Source of the DNA: Acytostelium subglobosum LB1
Taxonomy: Eukaryota > Evosea > Eumycetozoa > Acytosteliales > Acytosteliaceae
Direction of reading: 5' to 3'
NCBI RefSeq assembly: GCF_000787575.1
Contig: NW_012236531.1
Coordinates: forward strand, 1,077,396-1,141,395
DNA length: 64,000 nucleotides
Notes under the pieces: generated by a model
The model's input: the letters and a program-made list of their open reading frames with translations, nothing else
What the model was told of the DNA's origin: nothing
Database searches by the model: none
Shown: one piece after another, positions 33,601-44,904 of the stretch
Layout: every line of letters starts with the position of its first letter
Position numbering within the stretch: the stretch's first letter is position 1
Made by a program: the position numbers and the translations under genes

Positions 33601-33842
33601 AGAAATAACATAACGAATCATTCCATCAATCAATCAATCAATCAGTATGACATTGTGGTCCACATCATTCGCAGATGATGGATGGGTGTTATTTTGATCG
33701 GGGACCACTGTACCAGCCATCTTTGTGTAAATCTCATTCATTAATCATTCAACTTACATCACACCCCACTTTGTATATCTATATCTGTTCTGTTCTTTAT
33801 CTCTCTTTAGTTATTTATATTTATATTTATATATAAATCATC

Positions 33843-34861
33843 ATGGCCAAAGTAATCTACAGTGAGGACTTGAGGAAGCTACTTGAAGGTAATGAATGAA
33901 TGAATGAATGAATGCATTGATTGAGTCAGGTTGAAGTTGTTGCTTACTCTAGAGTGCGACACACATGTTATGTAGAGTTCACAAGACAGGATAGCAAGGT
34001 CATCACACCCGAGTTGATGAGTATCATTGAGAACATATCAAAGACAGGCGTTACATGGTATGTTTGGTGATGGTTGTAATAATGAATGGATGAATGGATG
34101 AAGTTGCTTACCAATCACAATCATATAGCTACCCATGGGTTCATCTGAGGGAGCTGATATATCTGAGACTATCACAGGTAAGCAAGGTCATCACCATGAT
34201 ATGACTTCATATGGATGATTGACTTACATGACTGACACATGACATAATAGATATTCGAATTGTTTGAGAGCAACTTGACTGATGATGCCTCTGGCAACAG
34301 CCCATCAAGCCCAAACAATGCAGCGACAACAAAGGATGATGAGATGCTCAAGATCAAGAACCAACTCAATCAGTCAGGTCTCATCCGAATGAAGAATCAA
34401 CTGCAGAGCCATCTCAAAGAGTTCAAAGAGTATGAGTCATCATAGATGGATGGATAGCAATGGCGCATACGCCAATGAGAACTAACCTAACATATCATCA
34501 TTGATCGATTAGACCACCATTCACTATTCAACGACTATGCGAACTTATCATCGACTTCAAGATGTACACTTCATACAGCAAGTACTTGTGTGCAGTAGAG
34601 AAGATGGGCACTGTCACCTCGACACTACCCCCATTGACTCCATCAGAGGTGAACGAATACAACAACAACAACAACAACAACGCCACATCTGGAAACAGTA
34701 ACATCGAGACATCATCATCATCATACTCGCCACCCATTATTGATGTCAACAAGCACTTTGAGACACAGTCCACATTCTTTACTGTTGCCTCTGCCGCTAC
34801 AACCTCGACATCATCCACGACCAATGAAGACAAGGATCAAATCATGAAGGAGGCTGACTAA
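33843..34861 (+). CDS. Protein phosphatase 4 regulatory subunit 2 homologue
   Basis: Exons are 33843-33888, 33976-34057, 34129-34177, 34251-34429 and 34513-34861, giving 234 residues with matching phases. The PPP4R2 core is visible: TCYPWVHLRELIYLRLSQIF in the middle, and EPPFTIQRLCELIIDFKMYT formed at the last junction, followed by KYLCAVEKMGTVTS. The C-terminal third is low complexity with Asn and Ser/Thr runs. The family member binds the PP4 catalytic subunit and directs it to targets such as DNA-damage and spliceosomal proteins. Very short exons (46, 82, 49 nt) are typical of this window. Confidence 0.87.
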
Positions 34862-35137
34862 CAACAAATGGACGCTCATTCAACACTCAATCACTGGATT
34901 GATTCCAATCATTACTTGTACAATATCATTTGGCCAGTCAGTCCCGTGCGTGGACTGATCATCCATCCCATCCATCCAGCTCATCCATCCATCAATCAAT
35001 CATTCATTCAATCACCAGTTCCATTCATCAATAAAGGGATGAACTTGTCGCCAACCTTGACTCCATGATCAGACCTTCCATCTATGAATGCATGCCTTGT
35101 TGATTTGATTGTTGTACTACTTCTTACTTGCAGCTGT

Positions 35138-36088
35138 TTATTTCCTGCGAGCAAAGTCGACGCTGAGGATTCTAAAGTCGTATCTGTGACCATTGAGATG
35201 TTTGATTGCTGTCTCGGCGTCGCGGAGACTCTGATAGGTGACATAGGCAAAACCTCTTGGGTTGCCGTCGTTGTCCTTTGGCACGTTGACCTTGGCGACG
35301 TAGCCAAACTTGCCAAAGAGCTCTCTGAGATCCTTGTCGGTGGCATTCTCTGACACGTTGGAAACAATGAGTGATGGTACCTCGTCTGGGTATGCGCTGC
35401 CTGAGCCTCCACCTCTCTGTGATGGTGGTACGTAAACATTTGACACCTCTTGTTTCTTGTCGTCCTTCTCTTTGAATGTCTTTGTAGCTATAGATATTTG
35501 ATTGATTGATGTCAGTGTCTTTGTGATCCATTGATTGAGTATAATGATGATGTTGTGCAACACCTACTAAGGTCGAGAGCTTCTTTGTATGGACACTTGG
35601 AGGTGAAATGGTTCTTCTTGCAGTTTCTGCACACGATAGTCTCCTTCTTCTCGTCATCCTGTTGTTGTTATGGTCGCGAGTGTAAGTCATGTGTCATCTC
35701 CATCGATTGCTTATCCTCCTGCTGTTGCTGTTGCCTGTCACACATGACGAAGGTATGCCATGCCCATGCCCTTGAGTTGGGCAAGACAGACACCACCAGC
35801 TTGATGAATGAATGAACTTACAGTAACATTGTTTCTTGAAAGCGTCAGGAAGACCTCCTCACCAAGATTGGTGTTGGCCAGTCCGTCACCGACATTCTCG
35901 CCAAACTTGGTCCATTGTCTTCTCTCGTCGACCTTCTTATTTCTTACAACTGGTACTTGATATTCGCGGAAAGTCTTAATAACCTTTATATCCTCTCCCT
36001 TATCATTCTTTACCAAGTACTCAATAGTCTTCTCCTCTGGTACCTCTGCCCAATTTTGTGTCTTTGGGATTGCTACTGTTGCTGCCAT
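35138..36088 (-). CDS. Translation initiation factor eIF3 subunit G
   Basis: Exons are 35822-36088, 35568-35658 and 35138-35487, total 235 residues. The N-terminal part (NWAEVPEEKTIEYLVKNDKG, REYQVPVVRNKKVDERRQWT, KFGENVGDG) is the eIF3g N-domain. Exon 2 gives the CCHC zinc knuckle (TIVCRNCKKNHFTSKCPYKE). Exon 3 gives a C-terminal RRM (PSLIVSNVSENATDKDLREL, then GFAYVTYQS). The protein joins eIF3a/b in the 43S complex. The first intron (163 nt) contains a Gln-codon-rich stretch that might suggest an extra exon, but it lacks a usable donor and frame. Confidence 0.93.
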
Positions 36089-36554
36089 CCTATATTCTAT
36101 TCTATGTTTAATATAATATATAAAAAGAGGTATGATTATAATGTGAAGAAGAAGTGATGTTTAGTTGTTGACCTTCATCAAGTCGAGCGAAATGAGGAAG
36201 ACCTTAATAAAATTAAAAAAAAATGAGGTCTTTTCAAACTTTCGCTAATCCTTCCCTACTCAATATCCATGAACTTCCATTTCAATGATCGATCATTGTG
36301 CTCACTGGATCAGGAATGATTCCAAATTGAATATAGTGATTGTTATAAATGATAACAACCGTTTATTATAATAACAATCAATCGATAATCGATCAAACAG
36401 TAATGATTGGGGAGGACATACACAACTACTTTATTGAGGTGCAGAAGAAGACTACTTGATAGAGTTGTTGGTTATTAGGTACATATATGTGTTGTGTTGA
36501 TGATGTTATTAAGTAAGTAGTATACCATGGTAAAAAATATGATGTGTTGGTGGT
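36089..36554. other. Spacer upstream of eIF3g and downstream of calmodulin
   Basis: About 465 bases, AT-rich. It includes the eIF3g promoter side near 36100 and the calmodulin 3' untranslated side near 36500. No gene is supported. Confidence 0.45.
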
Positions 36555-37162
36555 TTACTTGGAGAGCATCATCTTGACAAACTCCTCATAGTTGACCTGT
36601 CCATCACCATCGAGATCGGCCTCCTTGATCATCTCCTCGACCTCCTCGTCGGTGAGCTTCTCGCCAAGGTTGACCATGACGTGACGCAGCTCGGCGGCTG
36701 AAATGAATCCATTGCCGTCCTTATCAAACACCTTGAAAGCCTCTCTGATCTCCTCCTCTGTGTCGTTCTCAACCATCTTACTATAAATATTTATGTTTAA
36801 ATTAAAACAAAGGTTAGTTAACTTGATTGATTGATTGATTGACAATATGATCACGTACCGAGCCATCATAGACAGGAACTCTGGGAAATCGATGGTTCCG
36901 TTGCCATCAGAATCGACCTCGTTGATCATATCCTGGAGCTCAGCCTCTGTTGGGTTCTGACCGAGTGATCTCATGACGGTTCCGAGCTCCTTGGTGGTGA
37001 TGCTTCCATCGCCATCCTTGTCAAACAGGGAGAAGGCCTCCTTGAACTCAGCGATTTGTTCCTCAGACAGTGCTTCAGTCTATAAGTTTGTTGTTGTCAG
37101 TCATTACTGTGTATATTCATTTCGTCGTAAACAATATTCAATCAATCGTTCAATCATACCAT
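36555..37162 (-). CDS. calA: Calmodulin
   Basis: Exons are 37160-37162 (only the ATG), 36859-37079 and 36555-36780, total 149 residues. The four EF-hand loops are [36 protein letters not shown] and [12 protein letters not shown], all with full calcium ligands. The central linker reads [16 protein letters not shown]. The start is in its own exon because the second exon begins with ACTGAAGCACTG ([16 protein letters not shown]) and the only in-phase upstream ATG is the one followed directly by GTATGA. An intron just after the start codon is an old feature of calmodulin genes in many eukaryotes. The symbol follows D. discoideum usage. Confidence 0.95.
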
Positions 37163-38665
37163 TTCTTGATGATTTATATGTGTATATATGTATGTGTACA
37201 AAGTAATTAAATTGAATATGAATATGAGCTTGTTGAGTTGATATGGTGTGATGGGCGTGAGAGAGCTTCAAAAGACAGGGGTTGGCTTTGTGAGTGTGAT
37301 TTGAAATGAATGAATGAAGATAGTTTATCAAATTTTGATTTATTTTTTCACCAACAAACAAAACAAAACAAAACAAAAAAGGAGGGCACTTTGGATGTTG
37401 ATCGATCCAAACATCTTTGTTGACAGTCTCCCTCGCACACGATAAGGAAGGACATGTGTCCATGCACAGAAACATGTCAAGCTACTATTACCTACCAAGG
37501 ACTCCTATCCTAGGTAAGTTTTAGACACCAGGATGATATATATAAATAAGGATTGGGTGGTACACCATGGTGACAGGTAGACATAACATGTCAAAAGTGT
37601 CACTCTCGGTATTGCCCAGGCATTGGTATCATTGCATTACATGCATGTCACTGCGCGAATGCAAATGATGGACAATACAACATACTTATCCAAAAGGATA
37701 TATCCGTCCTGAATCGTTGATTGATTGATATCGATTGTGATTGGTTGGATGTCTGGAAGTAACTAACTTGTAATAACAAAGGACCAAAGTTGGCGCAAGT
37801 GTCAACTAAAAATAACTGTTGTTGGGTGTGTGATGAAGGTGATGATGATCTTTCGCCCTTTGACCAAAGGAGTCACTTCATTGAAGAGCTTATTCTCGTT
37901 AACCTCGATCCTTGCAGTTTATCATCACATAAATATATATATACATGGGTGTTACGATATGTGGCTATGTCGTGTGTGATGTAGGTGTTGCCCACTTCCC
38001 CCAACTCACTCATTGACTTGGTGTGAATGAATGAATGTACATGTATGTGTGGAGTGGGGAAAGAGTATGATGAGCATCGTTGTATGTATGAATGAAGGGA
38101 TGTATAACATTACATCCATTATCACTATCATGTCACCCCTACAACAGACTAATATACTTGTACTCAAACATACACACAGATAGCAACGACAAATAATCAT
38201 AATAATAATCGTCAATTATTATTACATAGTGATACAACATCCGGATGAGTAGACTGAACATTTGATGTTGTAGATTATGTACAAGTGACCATTTACAACA
38301 AATAATCCTGTCGACCTACCCTCTGAAGTAGTCCGTACATCCATACACTTACTACGACTTCCACTGCCTCCATTGCCACTCCCTCAATCAATCATTCAGT
38401 CCAATCCAATTCAATCCAGTCCTGTCCAATCCAATCCAATTTGACATTCGTCTTTGTCAAGTGAAAATTGATATCCTTCTTCTTCAAACAATCAAGTTGC
38501 CAATTCTTCCTCAACATCAATCAAACTTCCAACAACAGCAAGTTTCCGAACTTTATACATCCTCCCTCCCACCCTCCATGTATGTACCCTACTTCCATGA
38601 TCGAATCAAATCGATCTCTTATCAATCATCGTACTTACTAACTTGGTACCATCGAATCAATTATA
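37163..38665. promoter_or_regulatory. Divergent intergenic region, 1.5 kb
   Basis: This spacer separates calmodulin (leftward) from an F-box/WD40 gene (rightward). It contains AACAAAAC repeats near 37355-37378, TC-rich stretches near 38480-38580 and scattered CAAT repeats. The 67-codon frame near 37790 has no family resemblance and is not called. Near the F-box gene there is a long C/T-rich leader. Confidence 0.5.
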
Positions 38666-40426
38666 ATGGCAGAGTTTTGTGGAGCACCTAATATTATTAA
38701 TATACTTCGAAACAAAGTGATGTTGATTGAATCATTCTCATTGCCAGGTATCCTTAAATGGACTACCAGTAAGGCGTTGGGTACATTAGTATCATCTCCA
38801 AACAGTAGTAACAGCAGTAGCAGTAACAAAGTTAGAGATGAAGATGATGATGACAGCATGCTGGACGATGAATCAAACGACCATTCAATCACAACATATA
38901 CACCAAGAGAGAGGACACTTGTAAAGAGGTCAACACCAAGACAATTCAATAACTTTGATAGAGTCACATATAATCGATGTTTGATCGACCCTCCAACCTC
39001 ATCATCTTCGTCATCATCTACATTGGAAGAGGATATTTCCGAGCCATTCATTTGCTCTCCAGGTATTGGACGACAGATTGAAGACTTGCCTTTGGAAGTG
39101 TTGGTGCATGTCTTGGGCTACCTGGAATATACCGATATATGTCTGGCAGTGGCAAGGATCAACAGACACTTTAGGAATATGAGCAATATATTCATCATCT
39201 GGAAAGGACTATACAAGAAACACTGGACCAATGGCGCACCAAAAATAATACCAATCAATCATCTGGAATTATTCCAATCACAAACCACCATCACTACCCC
39301 ATCAACATCAACTACCTACCATCCAACGACATTATCACCCGAGATATCAAGCCGAACAAACTTTAAGGAATTATTCCAACATAGACATATTACACGCAAA
39401 CATTGGAGACGAGGAATGTGCTCGGTACAGACATTGTATGGACATGAGCATGGAGTATGGGGCGTGCAGTTCCAAGGCGATACATTGGTCAGTGGCTCAG
39501 AGGAGGGCGTGATGAAGGTGTGGGACATCAATGAAGGCCAATGTACACATACACTGGAGGGTCACAGCAATGTGATCAATTCATTCCATTTCGAGAACGA
39601 TCATATTGTGAGTGGCAGCGATGATTCCACTCTCAAGATGTGGAATGCTCGTACTGGACAGTGCACCAACACCTTCCGTGGACATGATGGCTCGATCTGG
39701 ATGCTAGAGTTTAAGAACAACTTCCTGGTTAGTGGTGGCGACGACCGCACGATCCGACTGTGGGACATGAACACTGGCGACCAGCTGTCAGTACTACAGG
39801 GCCACATGGGCAGGATCTACTACCTACAAATCGGCACCGACTTCATTGTGAGTGGCTCACAGGACAAGACATGCAAGCTGTGGGACATTAGATCTGGACA
39901 GGTTGTCCAGTCGATGAGCTCGGACTCGGCAGTCCATTGTCTACAGATGGGCGACGAGTCGTCGGCAGGATGGTCGGTGGCCAGTGGACATAACAATGGC
40001 AACATTAACCTTTGGAACATTAGGACCGGCACACTGCAGGCAGCCTTGTCTAACCCGCTAAGCTGTCCTGTATGGCATATACAATATCGCAAGAACTATT
40101 TATACACATCAAACTTCAACAATCTACATTCATGGGACTTGAACACAGCCGAGTTGCAAGCGCCATCCTCCACGCCATTGGTACACTCAAGAGTGTTCAA
40201 AGGACATACCAAGACAGTTAAGCACTTCCAGGTCGGTGACAATAGATTGGTCAGTGGTGGAATGGACAACATGATCAAAGTATGGGACTTGGAGAGTCCA
40301 GGCGGATCATACCTCTACACCCTCGCCGGACACACTGGCAGCGTCGACTGGCTCGAGTTCAAAAATGACAAACTGGTCAGTTGCTCATCAGACAATACCA
40401 TCCGAGTATGGGATTACGATGTATAA
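38666..40426 (+). CDS. F-box/WD40 protein (FBXW7/Cdc4-type)
   Basis: An intronless gene of 586 residues. A low-complexity N-terminal half contains Ser/Asn runs. The F-box is at about residues 137-182 (IEDLPLEVLVHVLGYLEYTD, ICLAVARINRHFRNMS). Seven WD40 blades follow from about residue 255, each with VSGSxDxTxKxWD-like ends such as LVSGSEEGVMKVWDIN, IVSGSDDSTLKMWNART, FIVSGSQDKTCKLWDIRSGQ and LVSGGMDNMIKVWDLE. Such proteins are substrate receptors of SCF ubiquitin ligases that read phosphorylated degrons. The last two blades closing on VSCSSDNTIRVWDYDV make the propeller look complete. Confidence 0.93.
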   Translation: MAEFCGAPNIINILRNKVMLIESFSLPGILKWTTSKALGTLVSSPNSSNSSSSNKVRDEDDDDSMLDDESNDHSITTYTPRERTLVKRSTPRQFNNFDRVTYNRCLIDPPTSSSSSSSTLEEDISEPFICSPGIGRQIEDLPLEVLVHVLGYLEYTDICLAVARINRHFRNMSNIFIIWKGLYKKHWTNGAPKIIPINHLELFQSQTTITTPSTSTTYHPTTLSPEISSRTNFKELFQHRHITRKHWRRGMCSVQTLYGHEHGVWGVQFQGDTLVSGSEEGVMKVWDINEGQCTHTLEGHSNVINSFHFENDHIVSGSDDSTLKMWNARTGQCTNTFRGHDGSIWMLEFKNNFLVSGGDDRTIRLWDMNTGDQLSVLQGHMGRIYYLQIGTDFIVSGSQDKTCKLWDIRSGQVVQSMSSDSAVHCLQMGDESSAGWSVASGHNNGNINLWNIRTGTLQAALSNPLSCPVWHIQYRKNYLYTSNFNNLHSWDLNTAELQAPSSTPLVHSRVFKGHTKTVKHFQVGDNRLVSGGMDNMIKVWDLESPGGSYLYTLAGHTGSVDWLEFKNDKLVSCSSDNTIRVWDYDV

Positions 40427-40469
40427 TAACGTTTGATCAATCGATTGATAGGAATAAACATTGATGTGA

Positions 40470-40485
40470 CGAACATCATTATGTT
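40470..40485. terminator. Short hairpin between converging genes
   Basis: GAACAT (40470-40475) and ATGTTC (40480-40485) form a 6-bp stem with a 4-base loop in the 89-base gap between the F-box gene stop and the fucosidase stop. Confidence 0.35.
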
Positions 40486-40515
40486 CATTCATTCATTTAT
40501 TACTTATGCTTGTGA

Positions 40516-42471
40516 TCATGTTACATTGAGTAGTTTGAAGGTGTAGACACCATGTGGAGGGAAGCTGTTTGGTCCAAGGGTTGGTAGTTTGATCTCGATA
40601 CCTTTGTCAGTGGCTGCGGACTTGAAGGCGAGAGCGCCATTATAGCCAAGTAGTGCAATGGTTGTATTTTGTGTGAGAGCAGGCTGTGTGAGGACTAGGT
40701 TATAGCTATCAGGCCAGACGAATGACATGGCGTAGACAGCTCCAGTTGCAGCATTTGTAGTATACCATAAATTCTTATCCTCTGTATCATTCTGAGCACG
40801 CCACCAAGTTGTATTATAAATAGCCTCTCCATTAACATTCAACCATTGTCCAATACCAACCAATCTCTCCTGCATCAACATTGGTATTACACCTTCAGCA
40901 TTCTATTCCATGATTGATTATGTAATTGATTGAGTGAGTGAGCGAGTGAATTTGATTGATTGAGTGATCGGATGCATACTGGTCCAACATTGAGTAACAA
41001 GTTACCTCCACAGCTGACTGTGGATACTAGGGTTCTGATCAAACTGTTTGTACTCTTGAAGTTTCTGACATCCTCATTCAAGTTGTATCCCCTTTATAAT
41101 GGTACCATGACATCGTCATTGTTAGTAGTGTTCGTGGGCCAGTCACATTAGTACATTACATACCATGATGATCCAATTGTATAACAGTTCTCCCACTTGT
41201 GAGAGAGTAGTTTGCCTGGATGGTAGCCATCGTATGGTGTCCAGTATCCACCATTCTTACCACGACAATCTGATCCCCATCGATCGTTTGTGACAACTCT
41301 ATCCTTGACAGTGGTGTTGGTATAGAGCCATTGCAAGAACTCAGTTGCACGCCAATATGTTGATGTTTCCTCCCAATCACCATCCACCCATACTACATCT
41401 GGCTCATAAGTGTTGACCATCTCCTTCATCATAGGATGCAATACAGTCGAGATGTAATGATCCCTGGTCGGTGTACGTCCTGATGCCCAATCATCTGCGT
41501 AGATTTGTGCGAACCATTGATAGAGAGAGTGATAGAGTCCCATGTGTAGACCTGCGTTTCGGACTGACTTGGAGAGTGTGCCGACAATATCAAGGTGAGG
41601 GCCCTGGTCCACAGAGTTCCAGCCATCACTATACTTTGATTGCCAATTGCAAAAGCCATCATGATGCTTGGTAGTGAGCACCACATACTTGGCACCTGAT
41701 TTAGCAAACAACTCTGCCCATCTATCTGGATTATAATGATGTGCTTTGAACAATGGTGCAAACTCCTTATAAGAGAAGTTAGGTCCATATGACTTGTTGT
41801 GGAAGGCTTGTGTTTCTCCCCCATCTGATTCAGTCCTTTTCATTCATCGATTGATTAATATTAGATCACTGATTGATTGAATGATGACATACTTAAGATT
41901 GAGCCAGTACCATTCTCCAAGTGTTACTCCCTAGATGAAATAATGGTTGGAGGATGGGTTAATATTGAAAGAGTATAAGGAGGGATGTAACATACTGGTA
42001 CAGCGAAAGCTGGGACACTGTATATTCCCCAATGTACAAATATACCAAACTTGGATTGATCATACTATTGATTGATTGGTAGTATGAATGTAATGTTAGA
42101 AAGTACTACCTAAGTATCAAACTAATCCTTTATAACTTACCCATGATGGCAATGGTCTAGAGTTGATGGACTATAAATGATGATGGAATGTTAATACAAT
42201 TTATTAATAAGACCAAGTTATAAAGGTACTTACCGCTGTAAATAGTGATTGATTGATTGATTGATTGATTAATGAATTAATAAATTAATATTTAATTGAA
42301 GGAAAATACTTTTATAATATACTTACTCCAGTTTGCTTCATAAGTTACCTGTACTGGTGGTCCCTGTTCTTGAGGTCCCTGTTCTTGTGGTGGTGATGAA
42401 GAAGATGATCCTACTACCACATGAGTAGTGATCACCAACAACAATACTATAAGTCTAAGATATATCTTCAT
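40516..42471 (-). CDS. Alpha-L-fucosidase (GH29), secreted or lysosomal
   Basis: Proposed exons are 42327-42471, 42234-42235 (2 nt), 42141-42170, 41996-42064, 41893-41930, 41164-41835, 40980-41091 and 40516-40902; the sum is 1455 nt, 484 residues. A signal peptide ([21 protein letters not shown]) leads. Family blocks in order are [63 protein letters not shown], the nucleophile block [10 protein letters not shown] (about residue 245) and [11 protein letters not shown]. The block [13 protein letters not shown] can be made only if the 2-nt exon CG, flanked by ACAG and GTAAGT, supplies the end of a Thr codon. The enzyme removes terminal alpha-fucose from glycans. Confidence 0.92.
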
Positions 42472-42873
42472 CAATGATCTTTCATTTGCAACCTGTTGTT
42501 TCAAGAAATGGATAATTTCGGCTACTCATCTGATCACTTATTGCTTACAATCATACATCTAAGTACTTGTTGTAGTGGTACATGTGTATGGTTTGTTGTA
42601 ATGTAGGTAGGTATGTAGGTAGGTAGTGGCCTAGTGGGCTCCAACATTCATATTCATATTCATATTATCACATGATCATTCATTCTCTCGCTCCGCTCAC
42701 TCACTTATTGATAGTGGTGAAACAGGATGGAAGTGTATGATCAAACATAGGATGGTGAGTGGGTTGTGTGTGTGCCACACAAGTTCAATCACTTGATCAT
42801 CATGAACATTCAGTGTGGATTGGAGTGGAAGTGGAATGGAGTGGATCGTATAATTATTATTATTTTAATTTAT
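42472..42873. promoter_or_regulatory. Spacer upstream of the fucosidase gene
   Basis: About 400 bases with GTAGGTAGGTATGTAGGTAG repeats at about 42603-42628 and ATTCATATTCATATTCATAT at about 42646-42666. No gene is supported. Confidence 0.45.
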
Positions 42874-44904
42874 TTAGTCATCCTCTTCATTGTTCTTCAT
42901 CAATCTGAGGAAACCATCTTGGGACAGCTCGACACAGCCCATCTGCTTCATTCTCTTCTTGCCTTCCTTTTGTTTGCTGAGCAGTTTCATTCGTCGTGTG
43001 ATATCACCACCGTAGCACTTGGCCGTGACATCCTTGCGCATCGCCGATATATTCTCGCGGGCCAACACATCGTTGCCGACGGCCGCCTGTATCGCCACGG
43101 CAAACATCTGGCGATCGATCACTTTCTTGAGGCGCTTGACCAGCGAGCGCGAGTGTGGCGTGGCACGTGATTTATGTACAATGGCCGACAACGAGTCGAC
43201 CTCCTCTCCATTGAGCATGACCTTGACCTTGACCACGTCGGCCACGGCGTAACCGTCGTCCTCATAGTCGAGCGACGCGTAGCCACTCGAGATACGCTTC
43301 AGATTGTCAAAGAAGTCTGTGATGATCTCTGAGAGCGGGAAGGAGAATGTCAGTCGCATGCGACCGCCTTCCATCATCTCGTGGTCCAATTGCGAGCCAC
43401 GATGTTCCATGCATAGCTTGAGAAGTGGGCCCAAATGTTCGTTGGGAGCCACAATGCGACCGATGATCATCGGCTCCAATGTCTCGCTGATGTTCTCCTG
43501 TGCGGGGTAGTCGGCCGGGTTGGAGATCATCTTCTCGGTGCCATCGCGCATCTTTACGCGGTAGGGCACGGTGGGTGGCGTGGCGATCACAACCTGGCCA
43601 TACTCCTGCTCGAGTCTCTGAAGGATCACGTCCATGTGGAGGAGGCCAAGGAAGCCGCAACGGAAGCCCATACCCAGGGCGACCGAGCTCTCCTTGGACA
43701 TCGACACCGAGGCATCTGTGAGTGTGAGCTTCTCAAACGACTCCTTCAGCGACACGTAGTCGAGGTTGTCGATGGGGTAGACACCCGCGAATACCATCTG
43801 CTTGGCGGGCTTGAAACCCGGCAGCGCGGGCACTGGATGCTCCTTGTGGTAGAACGTGTCGCCGACACGTGCCTCTTGCGTGGTCTTCATGCCCGGCACG
43901 ATGAAGCCGACTTGGCCCGTGCGCAGCTCGCCTGTCAGCTCCTGCTCAGGGTGCATGACACCCACATCAAACAGCTCGTATGTCTGGCCGCTGGCGGCCG
44001 CCTGGATGACGTCGCCCTTCTTCACTGAGCCGTCCACGACCTTGATCATACAGATAACGCCCTTGAATCGATCGAACCAGCTGTCAAAGAGCAGTGCCTT
44101 GAATGGCGCGCCCTCGGTGCTGGGTGGTGGCGGCACGCGGTCAATCACCGCGGGCAGGATCTCGGTGATGCCCACGCCACTCTTGGCGCTCACACACAGG
44201 ACGTCCTGCGGATGGAAGCCAAAGGTGCTCTGAAGTTGCTCGAGAACCATGTCCACGTTGGCCGTGGGCAGGTCGATCTTGTTGATTACGGGCACCACCT
44301 CGAGGCCCGAGTCCAGCGCCAGGTAGTAGTTGGCCATCGTCTGCGCCTGCACGCCCTGACACGCGTCCACCACGAGCAGCGCACCCTGGCAGGCCATCAG
44401 CGAGCGCGACACCTCGTAGTTGAAGTCGACGTGGCCGGGGGTGTCGATCAGATTGAGCAGGTACTTGTGGCCGTCAACCTTGTTGTGGTAGACCATCGAG
44501 CAGCTCTGCGCCTTGACCGTGATGCCGCGCTCCTTCTCCACCTGCAGCTTGTCGAGGTATTGCTCGCGGCGGTTGTCGCTCTTGATCTGCTTGCTGAGGT
44601 CGAGACTGTCCTCGCCACTGCCATAGATGTTCTTGGGCAGAGTGCCCGTCAGCGACAGCAGCTTGGTGCTGAGTGTTGTCTTGCCATGATCGATGTGAGC
44701 AATAATGCTAAAGTTCCTGACGCGTGATGGTGGGTATTGTGTCACGTCCACCTTCTCCTTCTCCACTGTTTTGTTGCTGTTGCTGTTGCTGCAATATGTT
44801 CGTCGCCATAATGATGTGAGTGCTGTTGATGTTGCCAATAGATGGGCCTGACCAATGTTGTTGGCATTGGATGCAACCCGACAACAACGAAGTATGTTTA
44901 ACAT
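42874..44904 (-). CDS. guf1: Mitochondrial translation factor GUF1 (LepA/EF4)
   Basis: An intronless gene of 676 residues. The first 50 residues are rich in Ser, Arg, Asn and Leu with few acidic residues, as expected of a mitochondrial presequence. GTPase motifs follow: G1 AHIDHGKTTLS, switch II DTPGHVDF, NKIDLP and the SAKSG block. The LepA-specific C-terminal domain is represented by YASLDYEDDGY and the block AKCYGGDITRRMKLLSKQKEGKKRMK. The factor binds the mitochondrial ribosome and promotes back-translocation or fidelity under stress. Codon use is more GC-biased than its neighbours, which is usual for well-expressed genes here. The final residues NNEEDD extend slightly past the usual bacterial end. 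Confidence 0.96.
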   Translation of the reverse strand: MLNILRCCRVASNANNIGQAHLLATSTALTSLWRRTYCSNSNSNKTVEKEKVDVTQYPPSRVRNFSIIAHIDHGKTTLSTKLLSLTGTLPKNIYGSGEDSLDLSKQIKSDNRREQYLDKLQVEKERGITVKAQSCSMVYHNKVDGHKYLLNLIDTPGHVDFNYEVSRSLMACQGALLVVDACQGVQAQTMANYYLALDSGLEVVPVINKIDLPTANVDMVLEQLQSTFGFHPQDVLCVSAKSGVGITEILPAVIDRVPPPPSTEGAPFKALLFDSWFDRFKGVICMIKVVDGSVKKGDVIQAAASGQTYELFDVGVMHPEQELTGELRTGQVGFIVPGMKTTQEARVGDTFYHKEHPVPALPGFKPAKQMVFAGVYPIDNLDYVSLKESFEKLTLTDASVSMSKESSVALGMGFRCGFLGLLHMDVILQRLEQEYGQVVIATPPTVPYRVKMRDGTEKMISNPADYPAQENISETLEPMIIGRIVAPNEHLGPLLKLCMEHRGSQLDHEMMEGGRMRLTFSFPLSEIITDFFDNLKRISSGYASLDYEDDGYAVADVVKVKVMLNGEEVDSLSAIVHKSRATPHSRSLVKRLKKVIDRQMFAVAIQAAVGNDVLARENISAMRKDVTAKCYGGDITRRMKLLSKQKEGKKRMKQMGCVELSQDGFLRLMKNNEEDD

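Noticed and set aside
35665-35821. Possible extra Gln-rich exon in the first intron of eIF3g
   Set aside because: In the required phase it hits a stop and there is no donor after it; direct splicing of the flanking exons is in phase.
43435-44028. 197-codon plus-strand frame inside the GUF1 gene
   Set aside because: It is antisense to conserved GUF1 coding sequence and has the Val/His/Arg-rich composition of a shadow frame in GC-biased DNA.
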